From assembly GCF_900143515.1 (NCBI RefSeq), contig NZ_FSQT01000002.1:3659501-3723500 (forward strand): 64,000 nucleotides of DNA, given 5' to 3'. Position numbers and translations under genes: made by a program. The stretch comes from Micromonospora cremea (GTDB taxonomy: Bacteria; Actinomycetota; Actinomycetes; Mycobacteriales; Micromonosporaceae). Each line of letters starts with the position of its first letter. Position 1 is the first letter of the stretch. Of the stretch, positions 35,291-42,741 are shown piece by piece. The notes beneath the pieces are model-generated. The model saw only the letters and a program-made list of their open reading frames with translations, had not been told where the DNA came from and searched no databases.

Positions 35291-36130
35291 GTGCTGACGG
35301 TGCCGGTACGGCAACTGGGGGAATCGGAGCGCCGCGCGGTCGAGCGACTGCTCGACCTGGACCCGTTCGCGGGCGCGCAGGTCGCCGAGCGCGTCGCCGC
35401 GCGCGGGCTCGCCTGGTGGCGGGCCGAGGGCCGGATCCTGGGGTACGGCCCACGGCGCAACCTGGAATCGCTCTGCTGGATCGGCGGCAACCTCACCCCG
35501 GTGCTCGCCACCGACGCCGCGGTGGCCGCCTTCGCCGACCTGCTCGCCGGCGAGGAGCGGCTCTGCTCCTCCATCGTCGGCCGGGCTGACGCCGTCCTCG
35601 GGTTGTGGGATCGTCTCTCCGACACCTGGGGTCCGGCCCGGGACGTCCGCCCCAACCAGCCGCTGCTGGCCACCGACGCGCTGCCGGCCGTACCGGTCGA
35701 CCCGGAGGTGCGCCAGGTCCGCACCGGTGAGGTCGACCGACTCTTTCCGGCGGCGGTGGCCATGTACACCGAGGAGGTCGGCGTCTCCCCGCTGGCCGAG
35801 GACGCCGGGCGCAGCTACCGCCGGCGGGTCAACGACCTGGTCCGCGCCGGCCGGGCGTACGCCCGCTTCGTCGACGGCAAGGTCGTCTTCAAGGCCGAAC
35901 TGGCCGTGGTGACCAAGCGGACCGCGCAGGTCCAGGGCGTCTGGGTGGCGCCGGAGTGGCGGGGCCGCGGGATCGCCACCGCCGCGATGGCGGCGGTGGT
36001 GCGCGACGCGCTGCTGCGGGTCGCCCCGACAGTCAGCCTGTACGTCAACGACTTCAACGTGCCGGCCCGCCGGGTCTACGAGCGCTGCGGCTTCCAGCCG
36101 GTCGGCACCCTCGCCACGGTCCTCTTCTGA
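35291..36130 (+). CDS. DUF4081-GNAT fusion acetyltransferase
   Basis: A 279-residue protein. Residues ~1-110 match the actinobacterial DUF4081 module (LLDLDPFAGAQVAERVAARG, then GGNLTPV). Residues ~135-279 form a GNAT domain with VQGVWVAPEWRGRGIATAAM near 218 (R-G-R-G-I-A binds acetyl-CoA) and NDFNVPARRVYERCGFQPVG at the end. It usually sits downstream of ispG in this group. The GTG at 35291 is the best start, but no ribosome site is obvious, so it may be leaderless. The acceptor is unknown. A perfect terminator follows. Confidence 0.85.
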   Translation: MLTVPVRQLGESERRAVERLLDLDPFAGAQVAERVAARGLAWWRAEGRILGYGPRRNLESLCWIGGNLTPVLATDAAVAAFADLLAGEERLCSSIVGRADAVLGLWDRLSDTWGPARDVRPNQPLLATDALPAVPVDPEVRQVRTGEVDRLFPAAVAMYTEEVGVSPLAEDAGRSYRRRVNDLVRAGRAYARFVDGKVVFKAELAVVTKRTAQVQGVWVAPEWRGRGIATAAMAAVVRDALLRVAPTVSLYVNDFNVPARRVYERCGFQPVGTLATVLF

Positions 36131-36167
36131 CCGCCCGTCGTCGACGCTCTCGTCGGTCGTGGATGTG

Positions 36168-36207
36168 CCGCTGGCCGGCACCCCGGGTTCGGGGTGCCGG
36201 CCAGCGG
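36168..36207. terminator. Bidirectional terminator between the DUF4081-GNAT and lysozyme-fold genes
   Basis: A perfect 18-bp stem (36168-36185 with 36190-36207) with a GGTT loop, centred between two convergent genes. Confidence 0.85.
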
Positions 36208-36225
36208 TCGGTGTCATGCGGTGGG

Positions 36226-36780
36226 TCAGTTGTTCCAGTGCTGGGCGACCAGGTCGGTGGCCTGCTGCTCCCACTGGGCGTAGGCATCGGGGTAGGCCGA
36301 GACCTGCACGGTCTGCGCGGCGTCGGTCAACGCCATGTCCTGCCACCCGTCAACCTGCTTGAGACCCTTGAGGAACGCGGTCGTCGAGTAGGCGGGGTCG
36401 GTGATCTGCTCCGGCGTACCCCAACCCGAGCTGGGGCGCTGCTGGAACAGGCCCAGCGAGTCGTGGTCGTTCTTGTCGCCGAGGTGACCCAGGTTCTCCA
36501 GCTTCGACTCCTGCAGGCTGGTGGCGATCGAGATGACCGCGGCCCGCTCAGGCAGATCGGCCTTCTTCGTCGCGGCGATGATCGCCTTGACGTTCGCAAT
36601 CTGCTCGTCGTTGAGGTCGATGTGCGACTGCGCGCCCTGCGCCTTGACCGTCTGCACCGCCACGGCGGCGGGCTTGCCGTCGACGGGGGCGGCGTGGGCG
36701 GCGATCGGGCCGGCGAAGACACCACCGGCGAACGCGAGACCAGCAACGGACAGCATGCTCTTACGAATGATCGTGTTCAT
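36226..36780 (-). CDS. Secreted lysozyme-fold protein (transglycosylase-like)
   Basis: A 184-residue exported protein. A Sec signal covers residues 1-31 (KSMLSVAGLAFAGGVFAGPIAAHAA, cleavage after AHA). The mature domain shows VISIATSLQESKLENLGHLG, where the Glu of QES is placed like the catalytic Glu of lytic transglycosylases. SLGLFQQRPSSGWGTPEQI follows, a segment common to actinobacterial peptidoglycan-active proteins. The ATG at 36780 has GAAGGAG nine bases upstream. It probably trims the cell wall. A resuscitation factor is an alternative, but the rest of the Rpf core is not evident. Confidence 0.75.
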   Translation of the reverse strand: MNTIIRKSMLSVAGLAFAGGVFAGPIAAHAAPVDGKPAAVAVQTVKAQGAQSHIDLNDEQIANVKAIIAATKKADLPERAAVISIATSLQESKLENLGHLGDKNDHDSLGLFQQRPSSGWGTPEQITDPAYSTTAFLKGLKQVDGWQDMALTDAAQTVQVSAYPDAYAQWEQQATDLVAQHWNN

Positions 36781-36923
36781 GGGGGTGAGCTCCTTCAGGG
36801 GGTAGACACCCACCGCCCAGTTCGGGGGAACGGCGTGTGGGTGCAAGCACCTCGTCCGGCGCTTTCAACACGGGGGAAAGTCTTTCGGCGGCCTACGGGC
36901 GGGGGCCTCGTGGCGCCGGGACC

Positions 36924-37124
36924 GTGTGTAACGACCGGCGGGCCGGGGTCATTCCGGGGCTGGCCCATCCGTCGACACCCGGTAGATCAGGTGCTGGTGC
37001 GGTCGTTCAGGGAGTCTGCAACGACCGCGCACCCGCGGGCATTCCAACCCGCCTGGCTGCCATCCCAACCCCGAGGCGGGGTGGCGGGCCGGTGGTGCTG
37101 CGATCGTCAGGGTGTGTAACGACC
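36924..37124. repeat. Three interspersed direct repeats GTGTGTAACGACC
   Basis: The core GTGTGTAACGACC is at 36924-36936 and 37112-37124, with a diverged copy GTCTGCAACGACC at 37014-37026 (spacing 90 and 98 bp). The second and third copies share upstream GGTG-TG-TGCG-TCGT-CAGGG, and all share a downstream ATTCC. GGTCGTT before and AACGACC after the second core form a hairpin. Confidence 0.7.
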
Positions 37125-37305
37125 CCGGGCCGGCCACGATTCCAGCCCACGGGTGCGGCCGGTCACAGGCCAGACACCCCCGATACCGGACATCCGGCAC
37201 GAGATCGGCGAGCCGTTTCCATCAGGCCGTCCGCCCGAGGGCTCGGCTCGATCCGGAGGGGCTGTCCAATCGGCTGCCCGGCATCGGATGGGCCTGTTGG
37301 GGGTT

Positions 37306-37381
37306 GATCGACTCGATATCGCCGATGTCGGGGTATCCGGTGGCCGTGGATACCGCAATATCGGCGAGGTCGAAGTCGATC
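37306..37381. repeat. 76-nt imperfect inverted repeat
   Basis: Outer arms GATCGACT (37306-37313) and AGTCGATC (37374-37381) are perfect. Inside, CGCCGAT pairs with ATCGGCG and GGTATCC with GGATACC, separated by small bulges, giving a long cruciform or RNA hairpin. Confidence 0.65.
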
Positions 37382-37420
37382 ATCCCGGGCGAAGGCGATC
37401 CGGGGGCGAGGTGGCCAGCG

Positions 37421-37466
37421 AGCGGTATACCTCAGAGGCATATGTATGACTCACAGGTATACCGCT
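37421..37466. repeat. Second copy of the TATACCTCAGAG palindrome family
   Basis: Arms at 37421-37442 and 37445-37466 match at 19 of 22 positions around TG. The arm core GGTATACCTCAGAGGCATA and the trailing CTCACAAC correspond to the element at 9360-9401. Confidence 0.75.
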
Positions 37467-37617
37467 CACAACACCGACCGTCCCGAGGCGGTGGCCTGGC
37501 CACATTCACCGCATGGGCCGGGCCGGCGGCCGTCGGCGGGATGCGTTAAGGGCGCAGGGCTCAGCGCGAACTACGAACCCGACGGGATGGGACTCACCGC
37601 ACTTGGCGCAAGAATCG

Positions 37618-37776
37618 GGACGGATCACGATCGCCGTCCGATCCGGGCCTGCCGGAAACAGCGCAGGGTCGGACGGATCATGATCGCCGGTCGACCCGGG
37701 CTTGCCGGACACAGCGCAGGGGCCGGACGAGCCCATGATTGCCGCCGATCGGGGCTTGCCGTACCCAGCGCGGGAT
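37618..37776. repeat. Three tandem ~53-bp repeats
   Basis: Units begin at 37618, 37671 and 37725. Each reads roughly GGACGGATCA-GATCGCCG, then CCGGGCTTGCCGGA, then CAGCGCAGGG. The third is most diverged. They have no spacers, no shared reading frame and no CRISPR-like regularity. Confidence 0.75.
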
Positions 37777-38045
37777 CACTGCGGACGGGGACCACCGACG
37801 GGTTGGGGACCGCAGCGCCCACCGTCCCCTCGGCGCTGTCCGGGGAGGGTCCGGTGGTGGCCGTGACCGGCTGGTCCTTCGACCCGACCGGCCCGATCGA
37901 CGACGTGCGGGAGGCGCTGCTCGGTATCGTCCGTCGGGTTGCCCGGGCCTGACCGGAAGCCCTGCTCAGAGCGGGTAAATCGGTTGAGGGGGAGGGGCGC
38001 AACAGGCACGCTGGATTCTCCGCCACCCACGTCCGGAGGACACCG

Positions 38046-41000
38046 ATGCGCCTGCTCCGTGATCTGTGGGGCACTTCACCACGTCGCCTGACGATCGTCG
38101 CCGTCCTGATCGTGCTCGGCGCCGCCGGCCAGGCGGGCGCGTCGGCGCTGGCGGGGGCGGTGCTGGTGCATCGCTCGGCCGGCTTCTTCGCCGTACTGGC
38201 CGCGGCGCTGGTCGCCGTGGTGCTCACCGATCTGGCGGTGAGCCTGCTGATGGCCGGCCTGACCGCCGACTGGTCCGCCGACGTGCGTCGGCGGCTCTGC
38301 CGGGTCGCGCTCGGGCAGGACCTGCCCACCCTGGAGACCACCCCCGTGGGTGAGCTGCTCGACCGCATCGACGGGGACGTCTACCAGGTGGCGTCGGCGG
38401 TCCGCAACCAGGGCACCCGGCTCGCCCAGGGCCTCTGCGTCGGCCTGCTGTCGATGGTCGTCGCGCTGGCCGTGTGGTGGCCGGCCGGGATCGCGATGCT
38501 GCTGCTCACGGTGGTGCTCGCCGTCGGCCTGCGCCGGCCCACGGCGCGGATCGGTCCGGCCCGGATGGCCGAGGAGGAGGCATGGTCGGACCTGGCCGCG
38601 GTGATGGAGGAGGCGGTGCACGGCCAGGACGACGTACGCACCAGTCTGGCCCGGCCGTACGTGCTGCGGCTGTACGCCCGGCGGGCCGCCGCCGTGCTGT
38701 CCCGGGGGCGTCTGGTCTGGGTGTTGTCCGCCCGGGTGGCTGCGGCCGCCACCGCGACGATCCGGGGCGGCATCGGGGTGGTCGTGCTCGGCGGTGCCTG
38801 GGCGTTGGCCACCGACCGGATCGACGCTGCCCGCCTCACCGCCATCTGGCTGCTCGCCCTCGCCTTCGGTGCCACCGCGGAACACGTCAGCCGGATGGTG
38901 CCGGAGCTCCAGGAGGCCCTCGGCGCGTGGGCCCGGGTGCAACTGCTCCAGAAGGCCCGGCAGGAGCCCCTCGGCGGGGCCAGCCCGACCGACGGTGACC
39001 TGCGCATCCGCGACCTGACGTTCGGGTACCAGGTGAGTGGGCCGGAGAGCGGCCGGGGGGCCGCGCTGCGCGGGGTCAGCCTCACCTTCGCGCGTGGCCG
39101 CTCGTACGCGCTGATCGGGCGGACCGGCTCGGGCAAGTCGACCCTGGCGAAGGTGCTCACCAGGGCCGTCGACGTGCCGCCGGGAACGGTCTTCCTCGGC
39201 GGCACCGACCTGTGCGACCTCGACGTCGAGCAGCTGCGCCGCTGGGTGGCGCTGGTGCCGCAGCGCACCGAGATCCTGGCCGGCACGCTCGCCGAGAACG
39301 TCGCGCTCTTCGACCCGGAACTGCTCGACGCCGCAGCCCGAGCGCTCGACGAGCTGGGCCTGGCCGGCTGGATCGCCGAACTGCCGGACGGGCTGGCGAC
39401 CCGGCTGGGAGAGGGCGGGCACGTGCTCTCCGCCGGTCAGGAGCAGCTGGTGGCGTTCGCCCGGATCCTGGTCCGCGACCCGCACGTGGTGATCCTCGAC
39501 GAGGCCACCGCACGGTTGGACCCGGTCACCGAGGCACGGGTGCAGCGGGCCACCGAGCGGCTGCTGCGCGACCGGATCGGCATCGTCATCGCGCACCGGC
39601 TCTCCTCCGTGCGCCGCTGCGACGAGGTGGTGGTGCTGGCCGACGGCGCGGTGGTCGAGGCCGGGCCGCTGGAAACGTCGACGCGCTTCGCCGAGCTGCT
39701 CGCGACCAGCCACGCCGCCGCGTACGCCGCAGTGGTGCCGGCCGGCCGCAGCGGCGCCGGCACCGACCTGCTGGTCGGCCCCGACCCGGCCGATGCCTGG
39801 CCGAGCGGGCCGGTGACCGCGCCGGTCGGGCCGGTCGAGCCGGTCGAGCCGAAACGTGCCGACCCGCCGCCACTGCCGCCCGTTCCGCCGGCCCGGACGC
39901 TGCGGGAGATCGTCCGACTCTGCACCAACGACCCCCGGTACGGGCTGGCCGCGATCGCGCTGTTCCTCGGGCTCTCCCTGCTCGGGCTGGATGGCCCGGT
40001 GCTGCCCTGGCTCTGGGCCGACCTGGTCGACGGGACCGGCAACCCGTACCTGCCGGCCCTGGGGATCGTGGCCGGGCTGCTGGTCACCCTGCCGCTGCCG
40101 TTCTACACCCACGTCTGGTTCCCGCAGTGGTGGGTACGGCAGATGCTGCGGATCGGCCTGCGCCTGGTGCACGGCCAGACCGGGCCGCGCCGGGTCAGCT
40201 CGCACACCCCGGCCGAGGTGGTGGCGCAGGGCGGTGACACCGAGCGGGTGGTCCAGCTCGCCGACAACGTGCTGGACCAGGCCGTCGCGCTGGTCCTGGT
40301 GGTCGCCATGACGGCGGTCACCGGCAGCGTCGTACCGGCGCTGTTCTTCCTCGGCACGATGGTCGTCTCCGGGCTGGCCGCGACGCTGTTCGGGCCGAAG
40401 CTCGAACGGGCGGCCCGGGCGACGGTGGCGGCGCGGGCCGCCTTCGCCACCGCGCTGGTCTCCGCGCTCTCCGCGGCGCGGACGGTGAAGCTCGCCGGCG
40501 CGACCGCGGCGGTGCTACGCCACCTCGCCGATCTGGACGTGCTGCGCAGCGACCGGCAGCGGCGGGAGATCTCGGTGCAGGTGTGGTCGCGTTCCACGCC
40601 GTCGGTGGCCAGCGGCCTGCTACCGATCGGCGCGTGGGCGCTCTACCTGACCGGTGAGCTCTCCGCCGGGGCGGTGCTCGTGGCCGTCTCCACCCTCGGC
40701 GCGGCCCGCTGGTTCGCCTGGACCACCGCGTCGTTGATCTCCCAGCTGCCCTCCGCGCGGGTCTGGACCCGGCGCACGGTGGCGATGACCGGGGTGGGCG
40801 GGTACTCGGCGGGGGTGCCCGCGGTCGACCTGGCCGCCGGGACGGCGCCCGCGCCGACCCCGCCGCCCCGGCACCCGCTACGCCGGCTGGAGCTGCGCGG
40901 TTTCGGCGTGGTGCACTCCGACGGCACGGTGGCCGTCCGGGACGTGGACCTGACCGTGCAACGCGGGCAGCTCGTTCTGGTCGTCGGGCCGGTCGGCTCG

Positions 41001-41561
41001 GGCAAGTCGTCGCTGCTGCGGGCGTTGGCCGGGATCGTGCACCACACCGGGGAGCTGTCCTGGAACGGTGACCCGGTCACCGAGCCGGAGCTGTTCCTGC
41101 GCCCCAACCAGGTCGGCTACGTCGGCCAGTTGCCCCGGGTGCTCTCCGGCACGGTGGCCGACAACATCGCGCTCGGCCACCAGGTGGACGCGGCCGGGGC
41201 GGTCAGCACCGCCCAGCTCGACCACGACCTCGCCGCCGCAGGCGGCGGGCTGGGCCTGCTCATCGGGCACAAGGGCACCCGGCTCTCCGGAGGCCAGCTG
41301 CAGCGGCTGGCGCTGGCCCGGGCGCTGGCGCCGCGTACCGAACTGCTGGTCGCCGACGACGTGTCGTCGGCGCTGGACGTCACCACCGAGCTGGCGCTGT
41401 GGCAGGCGCTGCGCGCCCACGGGGTGACGGTGGTCGGCTCGACCGCGAAGCGCGCCGCGCTGGTCCGCGCCGACCACGTGGTGGTGCTGCTCGGCGGCAC
41501 GGTGGCCGCCCAGGGTGCCTGGCGGGACCTCGAGGGCGACTGGTCGCACCTGGCCGGCTGA
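38046..41561 (+). CDS. Fused ABC exporter (TMD-NBD-TMD-NBD) with asymmetric second ATPase
   Basis: An 1171-residue single-chain exporter. The first half has six helices (residues ~15-300) and NBD1 at ~315-575: Walker A GRTGSGK364ST, signature LSAGQ, Walker B VVILDE486AT and switch IAH. A Pro-rich linker (~580-625) leads to the second six helices (~640-900) and NBD2 at ~945-1165. NBD2 has Walker A GPVGSGK987SS and a perfect LSGGQ, but its Walker B reads VADD1105VSS with Asp for Glu. Its switch region reads VVGSTAKR without the usual His. It should export a lipid or secondary metabolite using one competent and one degenerate site. GGAGG lies 6 bases before the ATG. Confidence 0.9.
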   Translation: MRLLRDLWGTSPRRLTIVAVLIVLGAAGQAGASALAGAVLVHRSAGFFAVLAAALVAVVLTDLAVSLLMAGLTADWSADVRRRLCRVALGQDLPTLETTPVGELLDRIDGDVYQVASAVRNQGTRLAQGLCVGLLSMVVALAVWWPAGIAMLLLTVVLAVGLRRPTARIGPARMAEEEAWSDLAAVMEEAVHGQDDVRTSLARPYVLRLYARRAAAVLSRGRLVWVLSARVAAAATATIRGGIGVVVLGGAWALATDRIDAARLTAIWLLALAFGATAEHVSRMVPELQEALGAWARVQLLQKARQEPLGGASPTDGDLRIRDLTFGYQVSGPESGRGAALRGVSLTFARGRSYALIGRTGSGKSTLAKVLTRAVDVPPGTVFLGGTDLCDLDVEQLRRWVALVPQRTEILAGTLAENVALFDPELLDAAARALDELGLAGWIAELPDGLATRLGEGGHVLSAGQEQLVAFARILVRDPHVVILDEATARLDPVTEARVQRATERLLRDRIGIVIAHRLSSVRRCDEVVVLADGAVVEAGPLETSTRFAELLATSHAAAYAAVVPAGRSGAGTDLLVGPDPADAWPSGPVTAPVGPVEPVEPKRADPPPLPPVPPARTLREIVRLCTNDPRYGLAAIALFLGLSLLGLDGPVLPWLWADLVDGTGNPYLPALGIVAGLLVTLPLPFYTHVWFPQWWVRQMLRIGLRLVHGQTGPRRVSSHTPAEVVAQGGDTERVVQLADNVLDQAVALVLVVAMTAVTGSVVPALFFLGTMVVSGLAATLFGPKLERAARATVAARAAFATALVSALSAARTVKLAGATAAVLRHLADLDVLRSDRQRREISVQVWSRSTPSVASGLLPIGAWALYLTGELSAGAVLVAVSTLGAARWFAWTTASLISQLPSARVWTRRTVAMTGVGGYSAGVPAVDLAAGTAPAPTPPPRHPLRRLELRGFGVVHSDGTVAVRDVDLTVQRGQLVLVVGPVGSGKSSLLRALAGIVHHTGELSWNGDPVTEPELFLRPNQVGYVGQLPRVLSGTVADNIALGHQVDAAGAVSTAQLDHDLAAAGGGLGLLIGHKGTRLSGGQLQRLALARALAPRTELLVADDVSSALDVTTELALWQALRAHGVTVVGSTAKRAALVRADHVVVLLGGTVAAQGAWRDLEGDWSHLAG

Positions 41562-41599
41562 CGTTCGGGCGGCTGCCCTGCCAGGCAGCCGCCCGAACG
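41562..41599. terminator. Terminator directly at the ABC exporter stop
   Basis: A perfect 16-bp stem (41562-41577 with 41584-41599) around CTGCCA begins immediately after the TGA and faces the convergent flavoenzyme gene. Confidence 0.85.
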
Positions 41600-41606
41600 G
41601 CGGGGA

Positions 41607-42674
41607 TCAGTTGGCGCGGGCGTACTGGGCGGGCCCGGTGTACGCGACGCCGAGCTTCGCGGCTGCCCGGCGCGGCCAGTACGGGTCGCGCAGCAACTCC
41701 CGGCCGAGCAGCACCAGGTCGGCCTCGCCGCCGGCGACGATCTGCTCGGCCTGCTCCGGCTCGACGATCAGGCCGACCGCGCCGGTCGGCACGCCGGCCT
41801 CGCGGCGGATCCGGGCGGCCAGCGGCACCTGGTAGCCGGGGCCGAGCGGGATGCGGGCGTCCGGGCGTACGCCTCCGGAAGAGGCGTCGACCAGGTCCAC
41901 GCCGACACCGGCCAGCTCGCCGGCGAGCACCACGCTGTCCTCGATCGTCCAGCCACCCTCGACCCAGTCGGTGGCGGAGATCCGGGTGAGCACCGGGACG
42001 TTCTCGCCGACCGCGGCGCGCACCGCGCGGGCCACCTCCAGGGTGAGCCGCATCCGGGCGGCCCGGTCGCCGCCGTAGGAGTCGGTGCGGTGGTTGGTCA
42101 GCGGCGAGAGGAACTCGTGCAGCAGGTAGCCGTGCGCGGCGTGGATCTCCACGGCCGCGAAGCCCGCGGCCAGGGCGCGTTCGGCGGCGGTGGCGAACGC
42201 CTCGACCACACCGTCGATGCCGGCCGCGTCGAGGGCGGTCGGCACCCGGTAGTCGGCGACGAACGGCTCGGACCCGGGGCCGACCGGCCTCCAGCCGCCC
42301 TCGGCGTCCGGCACGCCGCCGCGGCTCGGGGCCCACGGCCGGTACGTGGAGGCCTTGAACCCGGCGTGCGCGAGCTGGACCGCGGGCACCGCGCCGTGAC
42401 CGGCGACGAACGCGGTCACCGGACGCCACGCGTCCACGTGTGCGCCGGACCACAGCCCGGTGTCCTGCGGGCTGATCCGGCCCTCCGGCAGCACGGCGGT
42501 CGCCTCGGTCAGCACCAGCCCGACCCCGCCGACCGCCCGGCTGCCGAGGTGGATCAGGTGCCAGTCGGTGGGCAGACCGTCCGGACCGGCGGTGTACTGG
42601 CACATCGGCGCCATGGCGATCCGGTTGGGCAGGGTGACCGCGCGCAGGGCGAGCGGCGTGAACAGGGAGCTCAT
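41607..42674 (-). CDS. Old-yellow-enzyme family NADH:flavin oxidoreductase (YqjM-like)
   Basis: A 355-residue FMN ene-reductase. It begins LFTPLALRAVTLPNRIAMAPMCQYTA, where the Cys is the YqjM-class redox-sensing residue near FMN. HAAHGYLLHEFLSPLTNHRTDSYGG near 175-199 contains the substrate-binding His pair (as H-A-A-H) and the FMN site. It would reduce activated C=C bonds with NAD(P)H. The ATG at 42674 has GAGAGGA about 8 bases upstream. It follows the dicarboxylate symporter gene on the same strand, separated by a hairpin. The substrate is unknown. Confidence 0.92.
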   Translation of the reverse strand: MSSLFTPLALRAVTLPNRIAMAPMCQYTAGPDGLPTDWHLIHLGSRAVGGVGLVLTEATAVLPEGRISPQDTGLWSGAHVDAWRPVTAFVAGHGAVPAVQLAHAGFKASTYRPWAPSRGGVPDAEGGWRPVGPGSEPFVADYRVPTALDAAGIDGVVEAFATAAERALAAGFAAVEIHAAHGYLLHEFLSPLTNHRTDSYGGDRAARMRLTLEVARAVRAAVGENVPVLTRISATDWVEGGWTIEDSVVLAGELAGVGVDLVDASSGGVRPDARIPLGPGYQVPLAARIRREAGVPTGAVGLIVEPEQAEQIVAGGEADLVLLGRELLRDPYWPRRAAAKLGVAYTGPAQYARAN

Positions 42675-42696
42675 TCAGTCATCCTCTCGGAAACGG

Positions 42697-42724
42697 CGAC
42701 GGGCCCCCGCGGAGGGGCCCGTCG
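42697..42724 (-). terminator. Hairpin between the symporter and flavoenzyme genes
   Basis: CGACGGGCCCC (42697-42707) pairs with GGGGCCCGTCG (42714-42724), 17 bases after the symporter stop on the minus strand. Confidence 0.65.
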
Positions 42725-42741
42725 TCGTCGGTGAGAACTGG

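Larger units (their letters stand above)
36781..38045. other. 1.26-kb gene-free region rich in repeats
   Basis: No credible gene lies between the lysozyme-fold gene and the ABC exporter. Open frames here cross repeats and have shadow-like composition. The region holds the leader of the minus-strand gene, three direct repeats (36924-37124), a 76-nt inverted repeat (37306-37381), a dispersed palindrome (37421-37466) and three tandem 53-bp units (37618-37776), each listed separately. GGAGG at 38036-38040 serves the ABC gene. Confidence 0.7.

Noticed and set aside
36781..36920. c-di-AMP (ydaO-type) riboswitch upstream of the lysozyme-fold gene
   Set aside because: The genomic context would fit, but I could not match the conserved core of the motif in the reverse-complement leader. 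A covariance search would decide.
36924..37776. Possible CRISPR array
   Set aside because: The repeats differ in sequence, spacing is ~90-98 bp in one set and zero in the other, and there are no uniform spacers and no cas genes.
37446..37952. 168-codon open frame across the tandem repeats
   Set aside because: It starts inside the dispersed palindrome, runs through non-coding tandem repeats that shift frame by unit, and shows no recognisable protein feature.
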